Shown one piece after another: positions 34,739 through 42,317 of a DNA stretch of 50,083 nt (position 1 is the stretch's first letter; every line of letters begins with the position of its first letter). Location: assembly GCA_937969415.1 (NCBI GenBank), contig CALBWK010000180.1:1-50083 (forward strand), read 5' to 3'. The notes below the pieces were generated by a model that was given only the letters and a program-made list of their open reading frames with translations, did no database searches and was not told the origin of the DNA. The DNA comes from an uncultured Saprospiraceae bacterium (lineage in GTDB: Bacteria; Bacteroidota; Bacteroidia; Chitinophagales; Saprospiraceae). The position numbers and the translations under genes were made by a program.

Positions 34739-36289
34739 TTAGTAACCTGCATTCTGTACAAAAACTCCTGCAGATAAATCTACCTCAGCCTGAGGTATCG
34801 GCAAAAATCCTCTAGTCGCCATATCAAATTCGACATCAAAAGTAATCTGATCACCTAAGTAATTAGGTCCTCTCAGACCAGCCTCTGTAAGCTCTTGATT
34901 AGCATAATCCATCCCTCTTCTGATCACATCAAAATATCTAATGCCTTCCAGTGCTAATTCGAGTCTTCTCTCGTTATAAATATTATCTAGAGTAACCGGC
35001 ACACTTGGCAACCCTACTCTAGCTCTTACTTCATCCAGATAAGCTTGGGCATTAGGACTTCCTAACTCTGCAGCCATCAATAAGACATCAGAATATCTTA
35101 TCACTCTTTGATTAACAGTTCTATTATGTTCGAACTGTCCACCATCACCCCAGTGCTCTGCGTCAGAAGAATATTTTTTGGAGAAGTATCCAGTATGCTG
35201 ATATCCAGTAACCAACATTCCGTCAATATCCTCTTCAAAAGTTATCGTCTCAGATATTCTAGGATCGTTACCAAAAGCATCGATAAGATCTTGTGATACA
35301 GGTGCAAAACTCCAGCCTCTATTCCAGTTTTCAGAACCCGTTACTCTTGGGCCTTGTACCTGGGCAGCTAAATTTCCTTCGCCTCCTCTGACATATCCCC
35401 AGTCAAACCAGTTAGGGCTATCACCGTGTTGAATCTCAAATACAGACTCTTCAGAAAATTCAGAAGTCAGTCTAAAGATGTCTCCATAATTTTCCAGTAA
35501 CGCAAAGTTCCCACTATTGATAAGCTCCTCTACAAATGACAAAGCTCGTGCTCTATCTACAGTAACTGAACCTGCTTGCAAGTCGATGCCATAAACATCG
35601 TTAGCAAATAAGAAAGCTCTTGCCAGTAGTGCTGAGGCAGCCCACTTAGTTATTCTTCCTGTCTCTGAAGCAGGTATACTTTCTGGTAAACCATTAATAG
35701 CATCTACTAAGTCTGTGGCGATGAGATCGTATACTTCTTGGGGTGCAGCTTGAGGAATGCTAAATTCCTCTGGATTATTGAGCACCTGAGTTACCAACGG
35801 TATATTTTCAAAAAACCTAACCAGCTCTAGATAAAAATGAGCTCTCATAAATTTGACTTCAGCAGTGGACCTTACTTTAAATTCATCGCTTGCCTCTATA
35901 CCATCGATCACACTAAGAAAAAGGTTAGCTCTGTATATGCCTGTATAATTCTTAAGCCATATAGCATGTACTAAAGGATTCTGTATCTGAATATTGAAAG
36001 TATTGAGTTGATCGTGCTTACACCCGTCATTGGCATCTGAGCCTCCAGCATAAGCATCATCAGACAAGACATCTGAGATTGTCACTAATGGAGCCCAGGC
36101 TACACCTGGCGTTGATTGGAATCCTAAGGCATCATAGGTTGCTATCAGAGCTTCCATAGCATCACTCTCAGTCTGATAAAAATTGCTCGATACAACTCGA
36201 TCTATAGGTTGCTTATCCAGAAAATCTTCTGAGCAAGAAGCAAAAGTAAGAGCAACTACAAGGAGTATATATAATTTTAATTTAAACAT
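34739..36289 (-). CDS. SusD/RagB family glycan-binding lipoprotein
   Basis: 516 residues. Lipoprotein signal ends at Cys19 (LTFASC) followed by SEDF, then the SusD TPR-like helical core: NFYQTESDAMEALIATYDAL, a long helix pair EVKFMRAHFYLELVRFFENIPLV, and the C-terminal QRVIRYSDVLLMAAELGS with ERRLELALEGIRYFDVIRRG. It forms the lid over the SusC transporter and captures glycan at the cell surface. Located 19 bp after the susC partner. Confidence 0.95.
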   Translation of the reverse strand: MFKLKLYILLVVALTFASCSEDFLDKQPIDRVVSSNFYQTESDAMEALIATYDALGFQSTPGVAWAPLVTISDVLSDDAYAGGSDANDGCKHDQLNTFNIQIQNPLVHAIWLKNYTGIYRANLFLSVIDGIEASDEFKVRSTAEVKFMRAHFYLELVRFFENIPLVTQVLNNPEEFSIPQAAPQEVYDLIATDLVDAINGLPESIPASETGRITKWAASALLARAFLFANDVYGIDLQAGSVTVDRARALSFVEELINSGNFALLENYGDIFRLTSEFSEESVFEIQHGDSPNWFDWGYVRGGEGNLAAQVQGPRVTGSENWNRGWSFAPVSQDLIDAFGNDPRISETITFEEDIDGMLVTGYQHTGYFSKKYSSDAEHWGDGGQFEHNRTVNQRVIRYSDVLLMAAELGSPNAQAYLDEVRARVGLPSVPVTLDNIYNERRLELALEGIRYFDVIRRGMDYANQELTEAGLRGPNYLGDQITFDVEFDMATRGFLPIPQAEVDLSAGVFVQNAGY

Positions 36290-36308
36290 ATTTCTCTTTT
36301 TACTTTTT

Positions 36309-39300
36309 TTAAAATGTTACGCTAGTTCCAAATCTAAAAGTCCTAGCTTGAGGATATACGCCTCTATCGATACCAGCATCAAAAGGACTTGTTGCGCCAA
36401 TCTCTGGATCCACCCCTGTATACTTGGTAAACGTCAATAGGTTTTCTCCTGAAATATAGAAACGCCATTTTTCTGCTTTTACCTTGCTTAGAATATTGTT
36501 CGGTAAGCTATATCCTATCTGTACATTCTTGAGTCTCATATAAGAACCATCCTCGATATACAAATCCGAAACTCTAAAATTATTATTGTTATCTGCAAAG
36601 GTGAATCTAGGAACTGTATTAGACGTTCCTTCACCTGTCCATCTATCAAGTACAGCCGTCGTCCTATTTGTAAATCTTAGGTCAGGTCTCTGTGTACCAT
36701 TGAAAATTTCATTGCCTATAGTTCCTTGGAAAAATGCAGAAAAATCGAACCCTGCAAAATCGCCACCAAAGTTTATACCGTAGGTAACATCTGGTGTAGG
36801 ATTTCCTATAATCGTTCTATCACCGTCATTGATTGTACCATCTCCATTCGTATCTACAAATCTAACATCACCAGGAACTGCATTAGGTTGCAATACTTCC
36901 CCTTCATTGTTTATATGAGAGAAGACGTCAGATTCGTTTTGAAACAAACCGTCTGTTTCGTACCCCCAGAAGTAACCAATAGGCAATCCTTCGATAGATC
37001 TCGTAACTGTACCTGCAACTGCCCAGCTCGCTCCAATGATTACTTTTTCTGGATTAGCGATGAAAGTGATTTCATTTTTATTGTAGGCACCATTGATTCC
37101 AAAGTTATAATTGAACTTCCCTATCTTATCTCTCCAATCTAACGAGAGCTCTACACCTCTATTATCTATACTACCTGCATTGGAATCTGAAGGTGCATTA
37201 CCGACGTGCCCTAATATAGACACCCGCTCTAGTAGACCATCATTGGTCTTTCTGTAAAGATCTACTGACCCTTGTAACCTATTCTCTAGAAGGCCAAAAT
37301 CTACACCGAGATTAATCTGTCGATTATCTTCCCACCTGATGCCTTCATTGGCAATAGAAAGTGGGGCTGTTCCGACTTGAGTTACCCCTCCTATTTCATA
37401 ATTCTTATTAGAAATAATCTGAGATACGAACTGGAAGTTGCCGATTCTATCATTTCCATTGACACCCCAGCCACCTCTCAACTTGAGATAATTAATAACA
37501 CCTTCTTTATTAAAAAAGTCTTCGCTACTGATTATCCAAGCAGCACCTAGTGAACTATAAGTACCAAATCGATTACCCGGTCCAAATCGTGAAGAACCAT
37601 CTCTTCTGACTATCGCCGTTAAAGAATACTTTTCCTTATAGTTATAGTTCAACCTACCAAAGATAGAAGTGGAGGCAAACTCATTACCCTCATTCTGAGG
37701 CAAAGAAATTGTATCTCTACCAAGGCTTAGAAATATATCTTCTTGATCGATGACTGTAATATCTCCTGCCGATCCGCCTAAGTTTTCAAATCTGGTCTCG
37801 ATGGCTTCTGTCCCAGCTAACAAAGTAAATCCGTGATCACCAAACTGCTTATCATATGAAGCTGTATTGTTCCATTGCCACGTAAAGAATCTTTCGTATC
37901 TTTTGAAACCTCTATTATCTAGATCATTAAGCTGTGCTCCATTGAGATAGAACAAAGGTGTAAATCCATTAAACTGAAGATAGGCAAGATTGACGCCTAT
38001 ACTTGACTTCAGTCTTAAGCCTTTTATAGGTTGTATTTCTCCGAATAGATTACCGACTATTTCATCTTTAAATAAGCCATTGAAATCTATATCCAAAAGT
38101 GCAAGTGGGTTGACAATTTCTGCGGCTACAAGCTCAGAGATGCCATACACCTCTCCTTCATCGTTTCTAACAACATCCTCTGTAGAGAAAGGAAATTGAT
38201 TAAGCCTTACTTCTCGAGATTCTATAACTGGAGTCAGTGGATCAAGATTAAGCGCAGAACTATAGGCACCGACAAAAGAAGTATTCGCGCTGATATCGTT
38301 TTTCTTAAGATGCGTATAAGCCAAGTTATTTCCAAAGTTGAAAAACTCACTGACCTTGTGTCGAGAATTAAGTCTACCTGTCAATCGTTCAAACTGAGAT
38401 TCTTCTCCACCAATAATACCTTCTTGTGAGAAGTAAGAAAAACTTGAAGTATAGGATGACTTACTATTACCTCCATTAATAGACAGTTGATGAGAGACAA
38501 TAGGTGCATTATCTACAAACAAAGCCTCCTGCCAGTCTGTATCGAATTCTGCTATTTCATTGAGGTCAAAAGGTGCTGTCAAACCTGCATTGATAGCCCC
38601 TTCATTCATTATTTCTCTGTACTGATCTGCATTGAGCAATTCAAGTCTGTTCGCAGCATTCTGAACACCATAGTATCCATCATATGTCACACTCGTCTTT
38701 CCCTCTTCATTGCCTCCTGTCTTTGTTGTAATTAAGATGACACCATTGGCAGCTCTAGAGCCATAGATAGCAGAAGAGGCTGCATCCTTAAGTACATCGA
38801 TACTCTGAATATCTCCTGGGTTGAGATAATCAATACCTCCTACGGCTAGACCATCTACAACATATAAAGGTCGAGCATCTCTTGTTGTTCCAATCCCTCT
38901 CACTCTCACAGCGGGTTCATCGCCTGGCTGACCTGAGGTACTGGATACTTGCACCCCTGGAGTTCTTCCTTGTAACGCTTGCTCTACTCTAAGGATAGGT
39001 GTTTCCTTTATCGTCTCTTCGTCGACTCGCGAGATAGCACCTGTGACAAGTCTCTTCTTTTGACGACCGTACCCTACTACAACTATTTCATCAAGTTGGT
39101 TAGACATAACGGCCATAGTGATGTCTATATTGGACCTAAGCCCTATCGGTATAATTTGAGTTTCGTATCCGATATATGATATTTCTAAGGTATCAGATAA
39201 AGAAGGTACATCAATAGAATAGCTTCCATCGAAATCTGTAGTTGTTCCAACTGTAGATCCTTTGAGTAAAACAGTAGCACCGATAACTCCTTCTCCACTT

Positions 39301-39395
39301 TCATCTAGGACTACTCCAGAGACGTTTTGCCCTACAACTAATTGCAATCCACTAAAGAGAGTGGCTAGGGCTATAAATAGTATTTGTTTTTTCAT
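36309..39395 (-). CDS. SusC/RagA TonB-dependent glycan importer
   Basis: 1028 residues: signal peptide, an N-terminal carboxypeptidase-regulatory-like domain (VSGVVLDESGEGVIGATVLLKG, about 24-100), then the TonB plug starting VVVGYGRQKKRLVTGAISRV with IRVEQ..GRTPGVQV, VRGIGTTRDARPLYVVDGL and the SusC signature IDVLKDAASSAIYGSRAANGVILITTK, and a large outer-membrane barrel. It imports oligosaccharides with energy from TonB-ExbBD. Lies 15 bp after GH16. Confidence 0.96.
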   Translation of the reverse strand: MKKQILFIALATLFSGLQLVVGQNVSGVVLDESGEGVIGATVLLKGSTVGTTTDFDGSYSIDVPSLSDTLEISYIGYETQIIPIGLRSNIDITMAVMSNQLDEIVVVGYGRQKKRLVTGAISRVDEETIKETPILRVEQALQGRTPGVQVSSTSGQPGDEPAVRVRGIGTTRDARPLYVVDGLAVGGIDYLNPGDIQSIDVLKDAASSAIYGSRAANGVILITTKTGGNEEGKTSVTYDGYYGVQNAANRLELLNADQYREIMNEGAINAGLTAPFDLNEIAEFDTDWQEALFVDNAPIVSHQLSINGGNSKSSYTSSFSYFSQEGIIGGEESQFERLTGRLNSRHKVSEFFNFGNNLAYTHLKKNDISANTSFVGAYSSALNLDPLTPVIESREVRLNQFPFSTEDVVRNDEGEVYGISELVAAEIVNPLALLDIDFNGLFKDEIVGNLFGEIQPIKGLRLKSSIGVNLAYLQFNGFTPLFYLNGAQLNDLDNRGFKRYERFFTWQWNNTASYDKQFGDHGFTLLAGTEAIETRFENLGGSAGDITVIDQEDIFLSLGRDTISLPQNEGNEFASTSIFGRLNYNYKEKYSLTAIVRRDGSSRFGPGNRFGTYSSLGAAWIISSEDFFNKEGVINYLKLRGGWGVNGNDRIGNFQFVSQIISNKNYEIGGVTQVGTAPLSIANEGIRWEDNRQINLGVDFGLLENRLQGSVDLYRKTNDGLLERVSILGHVGNAPSDSNAGSIDNRGVELSLDWRDKIGKFNYNFGINGAYNKNEITFIANPEKVIIGASWAVAGTVTRSIEGLPIGYFWGYETDGLFQNESDVFSHINNEGEVLQPNAVPGDVRFVDTNGDGTINDGDRTIIGNPTPDVTYGINFGGDFAGFDFSAFFQGTIGNEIFNGTQRPDLRFTNRTTAVLDRWTGEGTSNTVPRFTFADNNNNFRVSDLYIEDGSYMRLKNVQIGYSLPNNILSKVKAEKWRFYISGENLLTFTKYTGVDPEIGATSPFDAGIDRGVYPQARTFRFGTSVTF

Positions 39396-39410
39396 AATTC
39401 TGATTTTTTT

Positions 39411-40535
39411 TTATTTGTCTTGGAACACTCTCACGTAATCGACTTGCATACTAGTCGGAAAGTTAGTTGCTGAAGTTGGACTACCAGGCCAGTCGCCTCC
39501 CACTGCTACATTGAGCAACAAGAAGAAAGGTCTATGGAAAGCTTCCAAGTCTGATCCTGTAATATCCAATACATAATAGCGCACATCATCCAAGTACCAT
39601 TCAATTTTGGACTGATTCCATATAATGGAGTATACATGAAATTCTTCGTCTAGCCTTTGATTGAGACTTCTAGAATCACCATCTTGAACTCTCTCCCCAC
39701 TGGCATTAGCCCAGTGTGCAGTTCCATGCGTTGTGTTTTCTGTGCCACCTATCATTTCCATTATATCAATTTCACCACATCTAGGCCATCCCACTGAAGT
39801 TATATTTTGTCCGAGCATCCAGATAGCAGGCCATATGCCTCTACCTCCACCTGGCAGCTTAGCTCTTACATCGACTCTACCATAAGTAAAGGCAAATTTT
39901 TCTTGCGTCTTCAATCTTGAGGACGTGTAGTTGTTGTTCTGAAAATTTTCTTGACGTGCTTCGATGGTCAGGACGCCTTCATTGACAGTCGTGTTTTCTT
40001 CTCTATAGTATTCGAGTTCGTTATTGCCCCATCCGCAGATATTTGGACAGCCGTTGCCTATCTCATGCGTCCAAAAAGACCCATTGAGTATTGTGCCATC
40101 AAATTCATCATTCCAAAGTAAATCCATATCTGGATATTCTATGGGTGTCGTATAGCCTTCTCCAGAAGTACTAGGTTCTCCTGAGGATATAGATATTTGA
40201 GTTTGTTGTCTTATGAATCTACCAGAATTACCTATGGCCTTCACCTCTATGGTATAATTACCAGAACTCTCATAGATGAAATTAAAATCACCAGTCTCAG
40301 ATACGCCTGTATCGTTAGACGATGGTGTTCCCATATCGAATTCATACAAGACGGCATTATCTGCTCTCGCCATCACCGTCACCGCTCCAGATCTGTCGTC
40401 GGCTATATCTACTTCTATCGTAAGATTGGATGGATCTCCTACATTGGTGTTAGGTGTATCCGTTGTGTCACAAGACACAAATACCAAACTGCTCAGAAGT
40501 ATGAGTACCAAGAAAAGTAATCTGTTATAAATCAT
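39411..40535 (-). CDS. GH16 endo-beta-glucanase lipoprotein (laminarinase-like)
   Basis: 374 residues. Lipoprotein signal ends at Cys22 (LVFVSC) followed by DTTD; a PKD/immunoglobulin-like domain spans about 35-118; then the GH16 catalytic domain with LLWNDEFDG (139-147), WGNNELEYY (169-177) and the active site GEIDIMEMIG, in which Glu255 is the nucleophile, Asp257 the helper and Glu260 the acid/base. The extra Met in ExDxMEx (beta-bulge) is typical of laminarinases acting on beta-1,3-glucan. Probably surface-exposed, it makes oligosaccharides for SusCD. Confidence 0.93.
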   Translation of the reverse strand: MIYNRLLFLVLILLSSLVFVSCDTTDTPNTNVGDPSNLTIEVDIADDRSGAVTVMARADNAVLYEFDMGTPSSNDTGVSETGDFNFIYESSGNYTIEVKAIGNSGRFIRQQTQISISSGEPSTSGEGYTTPIEYPDMDLLWNDEFDGTILNGSFWTHEIGNGCPNICGWGNNELEYYREENTTVNEGVLTIEARQENFQNNNYTSSRLKTQEKFAFTYGRVDVRAKLPGGGRGIWPAIWMLGQNITSVGWPRCGEIDIMEMIGGTENTTHGTAHWANASGERVQDGDSRSLNQRLDEEFHVYSIIWNQSKIEWYLDDVRYYVLDITGSDLEAFHRPFFLLLNVAVGGDWPGSPTSATNFPTSMQVDYVRVFQDK

Positions 40536-40553
40536 AATAAATAATAAAAGATA

Positions 40554-40590
40554 ATAACTGCCAAGCCTGGATTCCAGACTTGGCAGTTAT
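40554..40590 (-). promoter_or_regulatory. Long intercistronic hairpin between glycan-binding protein and GH16 genes
   Basis: ATAACTGCCAAG / CTTGGCAGTTAT is a perfect 12-bp stem capped by CTGG-ATT-CCAG. It occupies the only wide gap (67 bp) inside the otherwise tight PUL operon. On the minus strand the 3' side is T-rich but mixed (TATCTTTTATTATTTATT). It could attenuate, partly terminate or stabilise the upstream mRNA. Confidence 0.75.
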
Positions 40591-40602
40591 GAAATTAATT
40601 TC

Positions 40603-42150
40603 TTATCGTATCACAAAATTTCTAATGTAGTATGTTCCAGGTTCTGGATGACCGCTACCGCCCATACCGATATAAACCATATCTAAATCATTTCTATCAA
40701 ATGGTGTCTGACCATCTATTGAAGAAAAGTTTGGACTGCTTAGATCGAAGGTAATCGTGTGCCATTCGTCATTAGTCAGACCTAAATCATCTGCAATAGC
40801 CTCGTACTGTATCAATCCAGTCCACCACTGCTCAGTTTGACTTCTATCACCAAATCCTACAACCACGTTTCTTGTCAATGTACCAGAATAATCATTAGTG
40901 CTCGGAAGGTAAATATCTAAGCTAATTGAAGACATATTCTCGAAATTGAGATCATTCCAATCTGGACTTGTTTGCATCTGAAGCTCTTGGAAATCTGTCG
41001 CAACTCTATCAAACTGTCCAACTAAAGTTCCAGAACCATCTGGGTTCTCTACACCAAACGTAATTGCAGAACCTGAAGCAATCGTATCAAGCAATACGAA
41101 ATCAGCCGCCTCAGCAGAAGCAAAAGTTCTAGATAATTCTGTTGGAGAAATATCTGTAAGATCCTCACCGAAAGGTATAGCATCTGTTACCAATTCTGGC
41201 TCTAGACTAGCATCGCTATAGCTTGCATATCTGATAGGCCAATAAGCACCTCCATAATCAAAGACTACTGTCATTACATCAAATCCTTCAAAGCTTTCGA
41301 ATGATACGTTAGCTGCTACCTGAGATGCAGGTGTAATAGACTCACCCGTCGTTCCTAGTTTAGGTATTCCGATCCAAGCACCTTCACCGTTAAGTGTCAA
41401 TGTTGAAGTAACTGGATCATACTCAAATGAGTGTGTACCAGATAACCAAGCGCTTACATCATCGCCGCATTCATTGACCATATTAGCTGGTGTTGCCTCA
41501 AAGCATTGCTCAGTAGTTGTATTCGCACATCCATCGACGTTGTTAAATACACCAAACTCAGCCCAGAATTCACCACCATCGTCAAAAGTGAACGTACCAT
41601 CTAGACCGAAAGTGAATTCTTGTAGATAAGAACATGGTCTAGCGCCATCGTTAGATAAGCCTGCCCACCACTCGGCTGGGCTATCAGCATTTGGACCTAA
41701 GGACATACTCACTCCTTCTCTATATAACTTCCACGTTTTAGAAGTTTCTCCAGTAAGTGCCTTAATTGCCTCATCTGGGTCAGAAATTGTAATCGTTCTT
41801 GTTTGTGTCGCTGATGCTTCAGCATCTGAAGCTGTTAAGGTTACATCATAAGTGCCACCTGCACTATATGAATAAGAAGGACTCTCCTCTGTAGATGTGC
41901 CACTACCGTCTCCGAAATCCCAAGCAAACTCTGTTGCATTCTGAGAGAAATTCTCAAAATTCACAACTCTCCAGTCAGAGTCGCTTACCTCAAATTGGAA
42001 ACTCGCAATAGGGTCACCTCCAGTATTTGTACCTCCTCCGGTACCCCCACCATCATCATCATCACCACAAGAGGTGATTGTAAAACAAAAAGCAGCAAAA
42101 AGTAGTAGTGCGAACTTACTGCTCAGCACTCTTAGATCTAATGACTTCAT
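40603..42150 (-). CDS. PKD-containing surface glycan-binding lipoprotein (SusE/F-like position)
   Basis: 515 residues. Lipoprotein signal ends at Cys28 (FTITSC) followed by GDDDDGGG, an outer-surface export signal. A PKD domain (FAWDFGDGSGTSTEESPSYSYSAGGTYDVTLTASD) spans about 50-125; the middle has a domain seen in other Bacteroidota PULs (KTWKLYREGVSMSLGPNADSPAEWW); and the C-terminal 160 residues form a beta-sandwich, carbohydrate-binding-module-like domain (FENMSSISLDIYLPS ... WHTITFDLSSP ... GTYYIRNFVI). Probably binds beta-glucan at the surface. It is the first gene of the operon, so it is likely the most abundant product. Confidence 0.85.
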   Translation of the reverse strand: MKSLDLRVLSSKFALLLFAAFCFTITSCGDDDDGGGTGGGTNTGGDPIASFQFEVSDSDWRVVNFENFSQNATEFAWDFGDGSGTSTEESPSYSYSAGGTYDVTLTASDAEASATQTRTITISDPDEAIKALTGETSKTWKLYREGVSMSLGPNADSPAEWWAGLSNDGARPCSYLQEFTFGLDGTFTFDDGGEFWAEFGVFNNVDGCANTTTEQCFEATPANMVNECGDDVSAWLSGTHSFEYDPVTSTLTLNGEGAWIGIPKLGTTGESITPASQVAANVSFESFEGFDVMTVVFDYGGAYWPIRYASYSDASLEPELVTDAIPFGEDLTDISPTELSRTFASAEAADFVLLDTIASGSAITFGVENPDGSGTLVGQFDRVATDFQELQMQTSPDWNDLNFENMSSISLDIYLPSTNDYSGTLTRNVVVGFGDRSQTEQWWTGLIQYEAIADDLGLTNDEWHTITFDLSSPNFSSIDGQTPFDRNDLDMVYIGMGGSGHPEPGTYYIRNFVIR

Positions 42151-42317
42151 AACTTTGGTTAAATTTTATTAAATGACTCCTAGAGAACTAATTGTCTGAA
42201 AAAGCATCCTTTCTCTTAATTATATTCCGCAAAGCCGTAGAATTTTGAATAAAAGTATTTCTTTGCATCTAGAGAAACTGAAGCAATGCCTACATCAACA
42301 TTACATCAAGCTTAGTT
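42151..42317. promoter_or_regulatory. Divergent PUL/regulator intergenic region
   Basis: The 167 bp between the PUL operon and its divergent regulator must contain both promoters and the operator. I see AT-rich sequence but no full TTTG-N19-TAnnTTTG match and no strong inverted repeat, which suggests an activator-dependent promoter rather than a constitutive one. Confidence 0.5.
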
